Origin: Thermomicrobiales bacterium
GTDB lineage: Bacteria > Chloroflexota > Chloroflexia > Thermomicrobiales > UBA6265
Assembly: GCA_023957115.1 (NCBI GenBank)
Contig: JAMLHN010000026.1
Coordinates: forward strand, 1 to 61,857
Reading direction: 5' to 3'
DNA: 61,857 bases
Of the stretch, positions 38,984 to 49,438 are shown in pieces. Numbering within the stretch: position 1 is the first letter of the stretch; every line of letters begins with the position of its first letter. Under the pieces are notes generated by a model. The model saw only the letters and a list, made by a program, of their open reading frames with translations, made no database searches and had not been told where the DNA came from. Position numbers and translations under genes: made by a program.

Positions 38984-39445
38984 TTATTTCGCGGCAGCGT
39001 TCACCGGGGGCTCGATGACTTCGTCCCACCAGCTTGGAATCTGGCCGCCGATCGTTGCCAGCTCGGTCTTCGTATAAACGAGACCGTCCCGATCCTGCAC
39101 GGAGAGCTCGTATTCCTTGCTCATGGTGATGGCATCGACCGGGCAGACTTGGGCACAGAGGCCGCAGAACATACAGCGGCCGGAGCGAAGGATGAACTCG
39201 CCCAGCTCGCGATCGCCTTCCTCGGACGGAATCACATTCATTTCGAGGCAGGACGTCGGGCAGATGCGGGCGCAGAGCCCACAGGCAACACACAACGCCT
39301 CCCCGGTGTCCGGGTCGGATCTGAGCGCCGGAACTCCACGGAAACGTGGGGCCATATCCCGCTTTTCATCAGGATATTGGATCGTCAGTTTTGGCATGAC
39401 GGAGCGCTTCAGGGTGACTCCAAACCCTTTGACTTCTTCGAACAT
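38984..39445 (-). CDS. nuoI: NADH-quinone oxidoreductase subunit I (two 4Fe-4S)
   Basis: Iron-sulfur subunit joining the peripheral and membrane arms of complex I. 153 residues. Ferredoxin motifs CVACGLCARICPTSC and CMFCGLCAQVCPVDAI, separated by the usual spacing. TIQYPDEKRDMAPRFRG at the N-terminus is typical of NuoI. Its ATG is 17 bp after the nuoG stop. Only nuoG and nuoI are here; the other complex I genes are not in the window. Confidence 0.9.
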   Translation of the reverse strand: MFEEVKGFGVTLKRSVMPKLTIQYPDEKRDMAPRFRGVPALRSDPDTGEALCVACGLCARICPTSCLEMNVIPSEEGDRELGEFILRSGRCMFCGLCAQVCPVDAITMSKEYELSVQDRDGLVYTKTELATIGGQIPSWWDEVIEPPVNAAAK

Positions 39446-39462
39446 TGCGCCCTCCTGCTGGC

Positions 39463-41841
39463 TTAGTCCGCCGCCATGGAGACGAACGCGGGTGAGAGTG
39501 AGGCCAATCCATCAGGACCCGGTACGAGGATCGAGGCGCCTGGATCGGCAAAATTGCTGACCGGAACGTTCAGTCCGTCTCGTTCCAGCCGGGCGAAGTT
39601 CACGCCACCATACTCGGGAACGAGCGAACCGACTTCATCCAGCACAGCGGAAACCGGCAAATAGCTCATGTTGGAGCCCATGCGGCTGGCGATGCCCGCG
39701 AAGATCGCCCCGGTCGGACGTGCCTCGCCAGCTGCCGGAACCGTCGAACGCACCCGCTGCACCGTTCGATCGAAGCTCGTAAAGGTGCCGTCCACTTCGA
39801 GCGAAAGCGCGCGCGGAAGTACGACATCCGCGATCTCGGCAATCGGCGACTCGAACGCGCCGGCATAAATCAGAAACTCGAGCTTGGAGAGCGCGGTCAG
39901 CAACTCTGGGCTGTTCTCCGCCTGCTTGGCGAGCGTGCTTTCCAGATAGAGCGCCTTGATCTCTCCGACCTCGATGGCGCCGGCAATCTCGTCGATGGCG
40001 TAGCCCTGTGTTGTCGGGAGCTCGACACCCCAAGCGGCTTCGATCTCCGCGCGGCTTGTGTCGTCCAGGACGGCGCGGCCACCGGGCAGGAATGCGGGAT
40101 GAACACCCATGTCCGTCGTGCCCTGATAGTTCGCGGCGCCACGCGGAGTGGTGACTCCTCCGCCGGCCCGTCCGAAGTTGCTGGTCAGCAACGCCAGATC
40201 GTTGCAGAGCTCGGTAATCTCGGCGGCGTTGTCGTCCGTACCGCTGGTGACCGGCGAGCCGATGTGCGCGGCGGTATTGAAGATCACCGAAGATGGATAC
40301 TCGTCTTCGACTTTCCTGTCGAGCCCGACCCCTCCAGTGGCGTAGAGGACTGCCGCGGCCTGGATCTTGTCGCCGGCAACACCCGTTGAGCGGGCAACCT
40401 TGTCGAGATCGTAGTCCGCCAGCGAAGCCGTCAGGCGCTCGAGATCTTTCTTGCCGATGCCCTCAGCATGCAGCTTGAGATCGATGATCTGCCGCGCGAT
40501 GCCTTTCAGGAGCGTGCCGGTCGAGCCTTCATTTGGTTTGAGCCAGAGCTGCGCGCGCCAGCAGAGCGGATACTCGTCCTGCGAGATGACGACGATCTTG
40601 CTTTCACGATAGATGATGGAGTGGTAGAGCCAGTACGAGGCAACCGGAGCCGTCTTGCCGATATCCGGGCCGACGACCATGGCGGCGTGGACATCGGTGA
40701 ACATTTCCTGCATGTTGTTTGTGCTGCCAACGTCTCGGCCTAACGAGGCGCGGACCGATCGCTCCACTGCAACCTGCGATGTGGTCAGCAGCCGATCGAC
40801 GTTGTTCGATCCCATGACGGCACGGGTGAACTTCTGGGCGAGGTATGCGTCCTCATTCGTATCGTCCGGCGAGATGAGCGCCGCAAACTCAGAACCCTTG
40901 TAGTTCTGCAGTGTCGCGGCGATGGAATCGAGCGCGTCGTCCCACGTCACTTCATATCCGGAGGATCCCGGTTGATTGACACGTGGATAACGCAGCCGGT
41001 CGGGCGCCTGCTGGATCTCATGACCCCATTTGCCCTTTTCGCAGACGTAGCCGTGATTGGTTCCGCGCTCCCAGAGATTGGTGGCGCGGCGAACGACTCC
41101 CTTGTTCGACTCTACGTTGATCGTGCAGCCGTAATCGCAGAATCCGCAGATCGTCTCGGTACTGTCGAGATCCCATGGATGGTGGGCGAAATGCCGGTCG
41201 GTGAGCGCCCCGACCGGGCAGACGGCGATGCACATACCGCAGTTGGTGCACAGCGTGTCTTCGAGCTCCAGACCGAACGCCGGGCTGATCGCCGCTTCGA
41301 TACTCCGGTGGGTCGACTCGATCGCCGTGACACCGATCACCTCATCGCAGACGCGGGTACAGCGGTTGCACATAATGCAGCGATCGAACTTGTAGTCGAT
41401 CGTTTCACTGAAATGCGTGTACGGCTGCGCGAATTTGGGACGCCGATATGGGTTCGTGTTGACGTTGCTGAGGTAGGTGTTGTCTTGCAGATAGCACTCG
41501 CCCGATTTGTCACACGTTGGGCAGTCGAGCGCGTGATCGATGAGATACATCTGCAGGACGAACTGGCGTGCGTCCTCGACCGGCTCGGAATGGGTGAGCA
41601 CTTCCATCCCTTCGCCGAGCGGCGTCGCGCACGATTCGATGAGGCCGCCGCGCTTGCCGAGGATCTCGACGGTACAGATACGGCAAGACCCCCAGGGGCG
41701 CATCAATGGCTGGTAGCAGAGGTTGGGGACCTCGATATTCGCCATGCGCGCGGCTTCGAGGATCGTGGTCCCGGCGGGAACGGTCACGTCTTGACCGTTG
41801 ATCTTCCCCGTGACCATCTTGGTTTCAGCTCGGGTTGCCAT
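39463..41841 (-). CDS. nuoG: NADH-quinone oxidoreductase subunit G
   Basis: Large peripheral subunit of complex I that carries electrons between clusters. About 792 residues. In order: a 2Fe-2S domain (CYQPLMRPWGSCRIC), the His-Cys 4Fe-4S site HALDCPTCDKSGEC, two ferredoxin clusters CIMCNRCTRVC and CTNCGMCIAVCPVGAL, a further 4Fe-4S site CGFCDYGCTINVESNKG, then a degenerate molybdopterin-oxidoreductase fold. ATG at 41841 matches the family; an ATG at 41946 would add 35 residues without family match. A formate-dehydrogenase-like role is the main alternative, but adjacency to nuoI favours complex I. Confidence 0.9.
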   Translation of the reverse strand: MATRAETKMVTGKINGQDVTVPAGTTILEAARMANIEVPNLCYQPLMRPWGSCRICTVEILGKRGGLIESCATPLGEGMEVLTHSEPVEDARQFVLQMYLIDHALDCPTCDKSGECYLQDNTYLSNVNTNPYRRPKFAQPYTHFSETIDYKFDRCIMCNRCTRVCDEVIGVTAIESTHRSIEAAISPAFGLELEDTLCTNCGMCIAVCPVGALTDRHFAHHPWDLDSTETICGFCDYGCTINVESNKGVVRRATNLWERGTNHGYVCEKGKWGHEIQQAPDRLRYPRVNQPGSSGYEVTWDDALDSIAATLQNYKGSEFAALISPDDTNEDAYLAQKFTRAVMGSNNVDRLLTTSQVAVERSVRASLGRDVGSTNNMQEMFTDVHAAMVVGPDIGKTAPVASYWLYHSIIYRESKIVVISQDEYPLCWRAQLWLKPNEGSTGTLLKGIARQIIDLKLHAEGIGKKDLERLTASLADYDLDKVARSTGVAGDKIQAAAVLYATGGVGLDRKVEDEYPSSVIFNTAAHIGSPVTSGTDDNAAEITELCNDLALLTSNFGRAGGGVTTPRGAANYQGTTDMGVHPAFLPGGRAVLDDTSRAEIEAAWGVELPTTQGYAIDEIAGAIEVGEIKALYLESTLAKQAENSPELLTALSKLEFLIYAGAFESPIAEIADVVLPRALSLEVDGTFTSFDRTVQRVRSTVPAAGEARPTGAIFAGIASRMGSNMSYLPVSAVLDEVGSLVPEYGGVNFARLERDGLNVPVSNFADPGASILVPGPDGLASLSPAFVSMAAD

Positions 41842-41973
41842 CCGCTCGATTCCGCCTCGGTTTCTCTCGGTCGATTTCCCGAACAATCTCGGGAAAATTC
41901 GCCTGAATGCCCAATTCTCACGACGTTCGTGGCAGGCACAAACCATGCAGACGCATGGTGATAGACGTCGCAG

Positions 41974-41982
41974 ATTCTACCA
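41974..41982 (-). promoter_or_regulatory. Extended -10 element upstream of nuoG
   Basis: TGGTAGAAT on the minus strand (41982-41974) fits an extended -10. It predicts a start near 41,967 and a ~125-nt leader. A 7-bp stem-loop (ACCATGC with GCATGGT, 41942-41959) lies in the early leader. No clear -35 is seen. Confidence 0.4.
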
Positions 41983-42033
41983 TAGGGAGATGCCGCTTCC
42001 GGGCTATTTGACCACGTTCTGGATGCTCCGCCG

Positions 42034-42042
42034 TGCTAAGAT
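42034..42042 (+). promoter_or_regulatory. Extended -10 element upstream of gatB
   Basis: TGCTAAGAT (42034-42042) fits an extended -10, predicting a start near 42,049, 45 nt before the gatB TTG. A TTGACC lies at 42008-42013 but 23 bp away, too far to be a normal -35. Confidence 0.4.
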
Positions 42043-42093
42043 TGCTGCCGTTTTTAGCCAGATAGGCGGACATTCGCAGGTGGGATATTTCTC

Positions 42094-43554
42094 TTGACTC
42101 TCGCGGCAACCGAGCTCGAATTTCGAACCGTCATTGGACTCGAGGTCCACGCGCAGGTGCTGACCCAGAGCAAGATGTTCTGCAGTTGCTCGGCCGAGTA
42201 TGCGTCGGCTCCGCCGAACACCCATGTCTGCCAGGTCTGCATGGGACTGCCTGGTGCACTGCCGGTGATCAACCGGTCGGCCATCGAATCGGTTATCCGA
42301 ACCGGTCTTGCGCTCGGCTGCACCATTCCACCCTATTGCAAGCTCGACCGAAAAAACTACTTCTATCCGGATCTGCCGAAGGGGTACCAGGTTTCCCAAT
42401 ACGATTTGCCCCTCTGCGTCGACGGGCAGCTCACCTTCACGTCCGAGGGCGTCGAGAAGACCGCCGGGATCACCCGCGTCCATATCGAGGAAGACACTGG
42501 TCGTCTCCTGCACCGTGATGAGGGCGGCGCCAGCGTATCGCTGGTCGACCTGAACCGATCCGGTGTGCCGCTCATGGAGATCGTCGGGGAGCCGGACCTA
42601 ACCAGCCCAGTCGAAGCGCGCGATTACCTCATCGCCCTGCGCCAGATTCTGCGCTATATCGGCGCCTCTACGGGGAACATGGAAGAAGGCGCCTTTCGAT
42701 GCGATGCCAATATTTCGACGCGGACCGCCGATGGCTCGATTGTCGGCGAGAAGGTCGAGATCAAGAACATGAATTCGTTCCGCGCGGTCGAGCGGGCATT
42801 GATCTACGAGGAAGAGCGGCAACGGAAACTGCTGGCCGCGGGTGAATCGATCCCTCAGGAGACGCGCGGTTGGGTCGACGCCCGCGGCGTCACGGTCAGC
42901 CAGCGTACCAAGGAATCCGCGCACGACTATCGATACTTCCCCGAACCGGATCTACCGCCGTTGACAATCGAGGCGAGCTTCGTCGATTCGGTGCAGGCGG
43001 CGCTGCCCGAGCTTCCCGCGGCGCGCAAGGCCCGTTTTATCGAATCGTTCGGTCTGGGTGCGTCCGATGCCGAGCTCCTTACGCTGGAGCGGGAGACTGC
43101 CGACTACTTCGAAGTAGCCGTCGGCTCGACGACCGACCGCGCTCGGCAGATTTCGAATTGGCTGCTCAACGATGTCTTCGGTTTGCAACGAGAACGGGGA
43201 CTCCCATTTGACGCGTTCCCGATCGAAGCGCAGCAACTGAATCAAATCGTCGAGCTGGTCGAAGCTGGCGATCTGACGGGGAGCGGCGCCAAATCCCTCC
43301 TGGCCGGCATCGAGCCGGGCGAGAACGCACGCGCCGTGGCAGAGCGGCTGAATCTGCTCGCGGTTGGTGACTCCGATGTGATCCGAGCAGCTGCCCTGGA
43401 AACGCTGACTGCCAATCCCGCCGCGGTGGCCGATTACAAGGGAGGCAAGAAAGCCGCCATTGGACGCCTGATGGGAGATACCATCCGGGCGACCGGCGGG
43501 CGCGGACGCCCGGATACCGTGCGGGCGATACTTGAAGAATTGCTATCCGAATAG
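42094..43554 (+). CDS. gatB: Aspartyl/glutamyl-tRNA(Asn/Gln) amidotransferase subunit B
   Basis: Kinase/amidotransferase subunit that converts Glu-tRNA-Gln or Asp-tRNA-Asn with GatA and GatC. 486 residues. Front [21 protein letters not shown], zinc cysteines in FCSCSAEY and [28 protein letters not shown], and [15 protein letters not shown]. The C-terminal GatB/Yqey domain ends [15 protein letters not shown] start at 42094 with AGGTGGG upstream; no ATG fits. gatA/gatC are not adjacent. Confidence 0.95.
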   Translation: MTLAATELEFRTVIGLEVHAQVLTQSKMFCSCSAEYASAPPNTHVCQVCMGLPGALPVINRSAIESVIRTGLALGCTIPPYCKLDRKNYFYPDLPKGYQVSQYDLPLCVDGQLTFTSEGVEKTAGITRVHIEEDTGRLLHRDEGGASVSLVDLNRSGVPLMEIVGEPDLTSPVEARDYLIALRQILRYIGASTGNMEEGAFRCDANISTRTADGSIVGEKVEIKNMNSFRAVERALIYEEERQRKLLAAGESIPQETRGWVDARGVTVSQRTKESAHDYRYFPEPDLPPLTIEASFVDSVQAALPELPAARKARFIESFGLGASDAELLTLERETADYFEVAVGSTTDRARQISNWLLNDVFGLQRERGLPFDAFPIEAQQLNQIVELVEAGDLTGSGAKSLLAGIEPGENARAVAERLNLLAVGDSDVIRAAALETLTANPAAVADYKGGKKAAIGRLMGDTIRATGGRGRPDTVRAILEELLSE

Positions 43555-43623
43555 TCCCCTGTCCGGCTGAGCGATTGCGCTGCTGTCTGGCATCCGACTA
43601 CGATACAAAGGGGTCTCACGTCC

Positions 43624-44910
43624 ATGTTGCAGATGGAAGAGAAGCACGCTTCACCGGCGAACGTGCAGGAAATCGATCTCTACTCTTCCGCCGTTCGGCA
43701 ATTCGATATTGCGGCGGACATCCTTCGTCTCGAAGATGGCATGCGGAAGATTCTGTCGCATTGCCAGCGTGAGCTCACGGTCAACTTCCCGGTCGAGATG
43801 GACGACGGGTCGGTCCAGGTCCTGACCGGTCATCGCGTCCAGCACAATACCGGACCGGGACCGAGCAAAGGCGGAATTCGATATCACCCAATGGTGACCC
43901 TTTCCGAGGTGAAGGCGCTCGCCATGTGGATGACCTGGAAGTGTGCCGTGATGGGATTGCCGTACGGCGGAGCCAAAGGCGGCGTTCAGGTCAATCCCAA
44001 GCTGCTTTCGCAAAACGAGCTGCAGAATCTGACGCGGCGTTACACCACCGAGATTCAGATCCTGCTTGGAGCGAACCAGGACATTCCCGCGCCCGATGTA
44101 AACACCAATCCCCAGATCATGGCGTGGATCATGGATACGTATTCCATGAACGTCGGCTATTCCGTGCCGAGCGTCGTAACCGGCAAGCCCCTGAGTCTTG
44201 GTGGCTCCCCGGGCCGCAACGAGGCGACCGGGCGTGGCTGCGTTTACGTCGCCGTGGAAGCTGCCAAGAAGGCCGGATTCTCCTTCGACGGCGCCAGGGT
44301 CGTAGTTCAGGGCTTTGGCAACGTGGGCTCGAGTGCAGCCCTCATCGCTGCAGAGCTGGGCGCGAAGATTGTCGGGGTCAGCGACTTGCAGGGTGGGATC
44401 TACAACCCACATGGATTGGATGTGGCGGCCGTGGCTGCCCACCATGCGGCGACCCGGAGCGTGGTTGGGTTCGACGGCGCCGAACCGATTTCGAACGAGG
44501 ATCTGCTCGAGCTCGACTGCGAGATCTTGATTCCCTGCGCGATCGAAAATCAGATCACCGAGGAAAACGCGCCACGAATTCGGGCGCGCATGATTGTCGA
44601 GGGCGCGAACGGCCCGACCACGCCCGACGCCGACGTGATTCTCGGAGATCGGGGAATCGTCGTCGTGCCGGATATTCTGGCCAATGCTGGCGGGGTCACG
44701 GTTTCGTACTTCGAGTGGGTACAGGGAATGCAGTGGTTCCCTTGGACGCTGGAAGAGGTCAACTCGCGTCTTCAGAAGATCATGACAAGCTCGTTCGCGC
44801 GGGTCTACGACGAATCGGTCGGGCGTGGGGTCGACCTGCGTACCGGAGCGATGTGCGTGGCGGTCGACCGGGTAGCCGAGTTCACCCGCCTCCGCGGCAT
44901 CTACCCGTAG
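43624..44910 (+). CDS. gdhA: Glutamate dehydrogenase (Glu/Leu/Phe/Val family)
   Basis: Interconverts glutamate and 2-oxoglutarate plus ammonia. 428 residues, hexameric type. Substrate domain TGPGPSKGGIRYHP, the catalytic lysine in GLPYGGAKGGV, and PAPDVNTN. Coenzyme domain VVVQGFGNVGSSAAL. Lys in GGAKGG and the Asp in APDVNT are the standard active site. NAD versus NADP cannot be fixed by eye. Follows gatB after 69 bp. Confidence 0.9.
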   Translation: MLQMEEKHASPANVQEIDLYSSAVRQFDIAADILRLEDGMRKILSHCQRELTVNFPVEMDDGSVQVLTGHRVQHNTGPGPSKGGIRYHPMVTLSEVKALAMWMTWKCAVMGLPYGGAKGGVQVNPKLLSQNELQNLTRRYTTEIQILLGANQDIPAPDVNTNPQIMAWIMDTYSMNVGYSVPSVVTGKPLSLGGSPGRNEATGRGCVYVAVEAAKKAGFSFDGARVVVQGFGNVGSSAALIAAELGAKIVGVSDLQGGIYNPHGLDVAAVAAHHAATRSVVGFDGAEPISNEDLLELDCEILIPCAIENQITEENAPRIRARMIVEGANGPTTPDADVILGDRGIVVVPDILANAGGVTVSYFEWVQGMQWFPWTLEEVNSRLQKIMTSSFARVYDESVGRGVDLRTGAMCVAVDRVAEFTRLRGIYP

Positions 44911-44936
44911 CACGTCGTACGAAATCAAAATGATGA

Positions 44937-44972
44937 CCCAGGGATATCGACTCCGTGTCCCATGTCCCTGGG
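44937..44972. terminator. Hairpin between convergent gdhA and trkA
   Basis: CCCAGGGA (44937-44944) and TCCCTGGG (44965-44972) form an 8-bp stem with a 20-nt loop in the 134-bp gap between two convergent genes. No T-tract is seen on either strand, so it is a weak candidate for a bidirectional terminator. Nothing else is recognised in the gap. Confidence 0.4.
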
Positions 44973-45044
44973 CCGGTGGAGGTCACCTGCGGTGTATCCC
45001 CAGACCGTCGTCAGGATTCCGTATCAGCCCCCGGAATTTCGGCC

Positions 45045-45713
45045 CTACGCGCGATAATTCTTCATCAGGAGCTTGCGCAGATCTTCCTCGATCGATCGGT
45101 GGGCGATAGCGATGATGTCGTCACCCTCCTCGATCGTGGTCGTGGCCGACGGAATAATCAACTCTCCGGCCCGAATCAACGCGGCAATGATGCAGTTCTC
45201 GGGCACCGGAAGCCCGCCGATGGTCCGACCGGCGATAGGTGAACCCGAGACCACCTTGGCATCGACGATCGCCATATCCTCGTGGATCAGGTTCACCAGG
45301 TGAATGAAGGGTTGATCGGGGATCGCTTGCTCGATGAGGTTCAGGATGTAGTCGGTCTGGCTGACGGTGATATCGACACCGAGCATTCGGAAGAGATACT
45401 CGTTCTTGGGGTTATTGACGCGGGCGATGGTTCGTCCGACATGAAACTTGTTCTTCGCTACCTGGCAGATGACGAGATTGTCCTCATCTTCACCCGTGAC
45501 GGCAATGACGACATCAGCGCGTGCGGCTCCCGCCGAGGCCAACACCGCTGCCTCGGCGCCATCGCCGGCGACAACCACCGCGCCAAACTGCTCGATGAAC
45601 AAATCAGTCTTGTCCGGGTCCTTCTCGATCAGCAAGACCTCGTGTCCCTCGGAAAGGAGCGTCTTGGTGAGGTAAAAGCCGACTTTCCCGCCACCCACGA
45701 TGATGATGTACAT
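45045..45713 (-). CDS. trkA: TrkA-type potassium-uptake regulatory protein (TrkA-N + TrkA-C)
   Basis: About 222 residues. Rossmann NAD-binding front MYIIIVGGGKVGFYLTKTLL with VVAGDGAE, then a TrkA-C ligand domain (VSGSPIAGRTIGGLPVPENC...EEGDDIIAI). Such proteins gate TrkH/KtrB potassium channels in response to NAD(H), ATP or c-di-AMP. ATG at 45713 has GGAG 7 nt upstream. Third gene of the UspA-TrkA-TrkA operon. No channel subunit gene is present in the window. Confidence 0.85.
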   Translation of the reverse strand: MYIIIVGGGKVGFYLTKTLLSEGHEVLLIEKDPDKTDLFIEQFGAVVVAGDGAEAAVLASAGAARADVVIAVTGEDEDNLVICQVAKNKFHVGRTIARVNNPKNEYLFRMLGVDITVSQTDYILNLIEQAIPDQPFIHLVNLIHEDMAIVDAKVVSGSPIAGRTIGGLPVPENCIIAALIRAGELIIPSATTTIEEGDDIIAIAHRSIEEDLRKLLMKNYRA

Positions 45714-45729
45714 ATTCAGACTCCGGTGG

Positions 45730-46146
45730 CTAGGCGCCCAGGGTCGACGCGGACATGACATGGTCGAGGATCTGAGCGGAGATGACCGTTGTCGGGCAAA
45801 CGGTCGTCAGCCCCAGGCGACGGTAGGTGTCCTCGCGAACCGGATCGTAGATACGGCAAATCACCTCGGGAACCGCAAAGATGTTCCGAGCGACTTGGGC
45901 AGCCATGATGTTCCGGTTATCCCCGTTCGTCACCGCGATGAACGCGGCCGCATCCGTGATGCCGGCGCGCTTGAGGACATCCTCGTCGATTCCTGTGCCG
46001 ATAAGCGTGCGTCCATGAAATTCATCCGGCAGTCGCCGAAACGCCCGCGAGTTGATGTCGATGACCGTCACCTCATGGCCGTTGTGATCGAGAACGGCGG
46101 CAACACGCGCTCCTACGCGACCACATCCCATGATTACGACCTTCAC
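45730..46146 (-). CDS. TrkA-N domain protein (short partner)
   Basis: 138 residues holding only the Rossmann domain: VKVVIMGCGRVGARVAAVLD, TVIDINSRAF, GTGIDEDVLKRAGI, VTNGDNRNIMAAQVARNI. No TrkA-C domain. GTG at 46146 follows AGGAGG at 9 nt and lies 4 bp after the uspA stop. Two unequal TrkA proteins in tandem suggest a hetero-oligomeric gating ring like CeoB/CeoC of actinobacteria; this is inference from gene order. Confidence 0.85.
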   Translation of the reverse strand: MKVVIMGCGRVGARVAAVLDHNGHEVTVIDINSRAFRRLPDEFHGRTLIGTGIDEDVLKRAGITDAAAFIAVTNGDNRNIMAAQVARNIFAVPEVICRIYDPVREDTYRRLGLTTVCPTTVISAQILDHVMSASTLGA

Positions 46147-46150
46147 GAGC

Positions 46151-46612
46151 TTATGCCTCCTGCAACTGCAGATCGCTCGCCACACGAACGAGGATGACAT
46201 CGCACGGCGCGTTGCGCATGACGTACGCTGCTGCTTCGCCAGTCACTTGCTTGCCGTACTTGATGGTGATCGCGGTTGCCATAAGAATCACGTCCGCATT
46301 TTGCTCGATAGCTTCGTCGACGATGGCCGCTCCGGCCGAGCGCGCTTGAAGGAGATCGGTCGAGATGAGGTCGGTTGAGGTGGGCAATCGGTGCTTGGTA
46401 AGCCGTTCGGCCTGTTCCAGGGCCGCTTCGCCGCGTTCCACTTTGTCAGGGAGCTCGGCATCGAGGGGCATCGCCTGGGGAACCTCGACAACGTAGACAA
46501 GGGTGATATTGGTGGGATGTCGCTGCGCCAGCTCGCCAACCAGGTCGATAGCTCGATCGTCCTCTGGACCGCCAGAAACCGGAATGATGATCCGGTGATA
46601 GTGCATTGGCAT
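46151..46612 (-). CDS. Universal stress protein family protein
   Basis: 153 residues, UspA fold. Front HRIIIPVSGGPEDDRAIDL, ending RNAPCDVILVRVA. The ATP-binding G-x2-G-x9-G(S/T) motif is incomplete: the segment reads MATAITIKYGKQVTGEAAAY, with the first glycine pair missing, so nucleotide binding may be weak. First gene of the operon with two TrkA-type proteins; a stress protein controlling potassium transport is plausible. Confidence 0.8.
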   Translation of the reverse strand: MPMHYHRIIIPVSGGPEDDRAIDLVGELAQRHPTNITLVYVVEVPQAMPLDAELPDKVERGEAALEQAERLTKHRLPTSTDLISTDLLQARSAGAAIVDEAIEQNADVILMATAITIKYGKQVTGEAAAYVMRNAPCDVILVRVASDLQLQEA

Positions 46613-46703
46613 GCTAAGAAGCTCTTGCCCTCCCTCGAAGCACCACTGCCCACGTCAAACGGCGCTGAAGTATGGGGGTTGCCGGAGAAACCCGCAAGCG
46701 CCA

Positions 46704-47432
46704 TCAACGACCATGCGATAGACGCGATGCAAGCTCTTTTGGCAGCCCGGCGGCAAGGATCTGATTCTGCGCCCGTTCGACATCATACGGCGTTCTGATC
46801 CACGTGACCGTTTCAGCGTCAGTGTCGAGCAGCATGGCCGCTGCCCGCGGGTCGCGGTCTCGCGGCTGACCGACACTGCCAGGATTGAGCACGGTGCGGC
46901 GGCCCGCCAGCGGATAGGGGACACCCGGTTCGATCGGGAGCAGGCGCGGCGGTTCGCCTGGAACGAGTTCGGCGAACATGGGGACATGCGTGTGCCCGCA
47001 GAGCAAATGTCGGTTGGAGATCATCTCCAGTCCGGCCATGGCATCGTCCAACGTCTGAATATAGTCCCGGGCCGGATCGCGCGGGCTGCCGTGGACCAGG
47101 AGATACTGTCCAGTTTCCTCCGATGTGAAGCTCGACCGGATCCGGAAGCGGTGTTCATCCGTAAGCTGGAGCATCGTCCATCCGGCGGCTGTGGCAGCGT
47201 AGACATTGAACCAGGCGATCGGGAGCAAGCCAACGGCGGCCAGATCGTGATTGCCCACCAGGGCGGGCGTGGCCCCCGTCTCGGCCAGAAGGTCGAGGCA
47301 TTCGTTGGGCGACGCACCGTATCCGACGATGTCGCCGAGGCTCCACACCACATCATGAGCTGGAGCCCGGCGGAGCACCGCTTCGAAGGCGGGGAGATTC
47401 GCGTGAACGTCGGAGAGAACCAGAATTTTCAT
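46704..47432 (-). CDS. Calcineurin-like metallophosphoesterase (YfcE/MJ0936 type)
   Basis: 242 residues. Metal motifs in order: [36 protein letters not shown] and CGHTHVPM. This is the small bacterial phosphodiesterase family with broad in-vitro activity and unclear natural substrate. Its ATG overlaps the mnmG stop (ATGA), so it is co-translated with mnmG. The C-terminus ([16 protein letters not shown]) is unremarkable. Confidence 0.85.
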   Translation of the reverse strand: MKILVLSDVHANLPAFEAVLRRAPAHDVVWSLGDIVGYGASPNECLDLLAETGATPALVGNHDLAAVGLLPIAWFNVYAATAAGWTMLQLTDEHRFRIRSSFTSEETGQYLLVHGSPRDPARDYIQTLDDAMAGLEMISNRHLLCGHTHVPMFAELVPGEPPRLLPIEPGVPYPLAGRRTVLNPGSVGQPRDRDPRAAAMLLDTDAETVTWIRTPYDVERAQNQILAAGLPKELASRLSHGR

Positions 47433-49399
47433 ACCTGGACCGGTTCACGTTCGGTACGATTGAGGTAGATGAGCAACGCCCCGATATCCGACGGCGTGAC
47501 CCCGGCCAGCCGTCCTGCTTCTCCGATCGTTCTGGGGCGATGGAGCGTGAGCTTGTTCGAGGCTTCGATACGCAGGCCCGGAATGCCCTGATACTCGAGC
47601 AATTCAGGTAGTCGTCGGTCGTGCAATGCTGCATGCCGTGCGACTTCGCGTGATTCGCGTTGCAGGAAGGCGCCGTATCGAACCTCCGATTCAACGCGCT
47701 CCGCACTGACTGAAGCTGTCCGCGGGACGGTTGCGCCAATCAACGCTGCCGCGCGCAGCACGCCGCCAAGGGTCGTCTCCGGCCGCCTGAGCAGGTCGGC
47801 GCCGCTCATCGGCTTGCTCACCGGCTGCAATCCCTGCGATTGGAGTGCAGACGCGTGATCGGGTCGGGGCAGGAAGGAAATCGCCTCCAGCGACTCGATC
47901 AGATGTGCAAGCTCCGTGCGTTCTCGATTTGCATCTGCCCACTGCTCCGAGCTCAGCAGGCCATGCTCATAGGCGATCCCAGCAAGCCGATCTCGCGCGG
48001 TATCGGGGCGCAGGAGCAGGCGATACTCACACCGCGACGTGAGCATGCGATAGGGTTCGTCGAACGGCCGGGAGGCGAGGTCGTCGACCATAACGCCGAT
48101 GTATGCCTCGCTGCGGCTCAGGACGACCTGCTGCCGTCCGTGGGCATGTGCGGCGGCATTCAATCCAGCAAGGATGCCTTGCCCGGCCGCTTCCTCATAG
48201 CCGGACGTTCCGTTGATCTGGCCTGCCAGAAAGAGCCCATTGATCCGCCTCGATTCGAGCGTCGTCGACAACTCGATTGGATCGATCGCATCGTACTCGA
48301 CGGCATAGCCAAAACGGGTTAGGCGTGCGTCGCGTAGACCGGGAACAGTGCGAATTGCCGCCTCCTGGACCTCTGGTGGCAAGCTCGTGCTCATGCCCTG
48401 TACGTAGTATTCCGTGGTCCGCCATCCTTCTGGTTCGAGAAAGATCGGATGGGAGTCTTTGTCGACGAATCGAGCGACCTTGTCTTCGATCGACGGGCAG
48501 TAGCGCGGGCCAATCCCATCGATCGATCCGTTGAACATCGGCGCCCGGTGGAGGTTGGCGCGAATGATCTCGTGGGTCCCGAGATTGGTCGCTGTCTTGA
48601 GGCAGGCGAGTTGGGAACGCCATCCGGCATCGGTGCGCACATGGATCGGAAGCGGTGGCAATGTGAGCGGTTCCAGTCGGCCGGATTCCCCGTCGTGACT
48701 TAGCCAGATGGCATTGTCACTTCCATCTTGAATTTCGCATTCGCCAGGATCGATCGTCCTCCCGTCGATCCTGGGTGGGGTTCCCGTTTTCAGTCTCCGC
48801 AGTTGAAATCCGAGATCCTGCAGACCATGTCCCAGGGCCGCATCGGCCCGGTCGCCCGCCCGTGCTCCCGCGGTGCGCGTCTCTCCAGAGATCAATGCGG
48901 CCCGCAAGAAGGTGCCGGCCGTGATGACCACCGCGCCGGCTAAGAGGTGGCCGGCCGCTCGACAGGCTATGCCGGCAACCTGGTCGTTGGAACCGGCGAT
49001 CAGACCCAACGCTTCGTCCTGCAGGATTTCCAGACCTGGCTGTCGCTCCAGCGCTTCCTTCATGGCAAGGGCATAGAGGCCCTTGTCCTGTTGCGATCGC
49101 TTGGCCTGGACGGCTGGGCCTTTGCTGGTGTTGAGCATGCGAACGTGGAGCGATGTGCGATCGGCCGCCCGTGCCATCTCGCCACCCATGGCGTCGACCT
49201 CGGCAACGATCTGGGACTTTCCCGGTCCGCCGATCGACGGATTGCACGGCATGTAGCCGATACGGTCGAGATTCGGCGTGATGACGAGCGTTCGGCATCC
49301 GGCTCGGGCTGCGGCCAATCCAGCCTCGCACCCGGCGTGTCCCGCGCCGATCACGATGACATCGTATCGATTGTGTTCTGCAAGCGGATTTTGACTCAT
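47429..49399 (-). CDS. mnmG: tRNA uridine 5-carboxymethylaminomethyl modification enzyme MnmG (GidA)
   Basis: Flavoprotein that, with MnmE, modifies wobble uridine 34 of tRNAs. 656 residues. FAD site [11 protein letters not shown] near residue 15, [49 protein letters not shown], and the C-terminal helical domain ending NRTERE. ATG at 49399 fits the family; no ribosome site is seen, and a 40-bp perfect palindrome lies 40 bp upstream of it. mnmE is not in the window. Confidence 0.95.
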   Translation of the reverse strand: MSQNPLAEHNRYDVIVIGAGHAGCEAGLAAARAGCRTLVITPNLDRIGYMPCNPSIGGPGKSQIVAEVDAMGGEMARAADRTSLHVRMLNTSKGPAVQAKRSQQDKGLYALAMKEALERQPGLEILQDEALGLIAGSNDQVAGIACRAAGHLLAGAVVITAGTFLRAALISGETRTAGARAGDRADAALGHGLQDLGFQLRRLKTGTPPRIDGRTIDPGECEIQDGSDNAIWLSHDGESGRLEPLTLPPLPIHVRTDAGWRSQLACLKTATNLGTHEIIRANLHRAPMFNGSIDGIGPRYCPSIEDKVARFVDKDSHPIFLEPEGWRTTEYYVQGMSTSLPPEVQEAAIRTVPGLRDARLTRFGYAVEYDAIDPIELSTTLESRRINGLFLAGQINGTSGYEEAAGQGILAGLNAAAHAHGRQQVVLSRSEAYIGVMVDDLASRPFDEPYRMLTSRCEYRLLLRPDTARDRLAGIAYEHGLLSSEQWADANRERTELAHLIESLEAISFLPRPDHASALQSQGLQPVSKPMSGADLLRRPETTLGGVLRAAALIGATVPRTASVSAERVESEVRYGAFLQRESREVARHAALHDRRLPELLEYQGIPGLRIEASNKLTLHRPRTIGEAGRLAGVTPSDIGALLIYLNRTEREPVQV

Positions 49400-49438
49400 G
49401 GCGCAATGATGGAACTGAACGCGGCTCGATTCAGGAAA

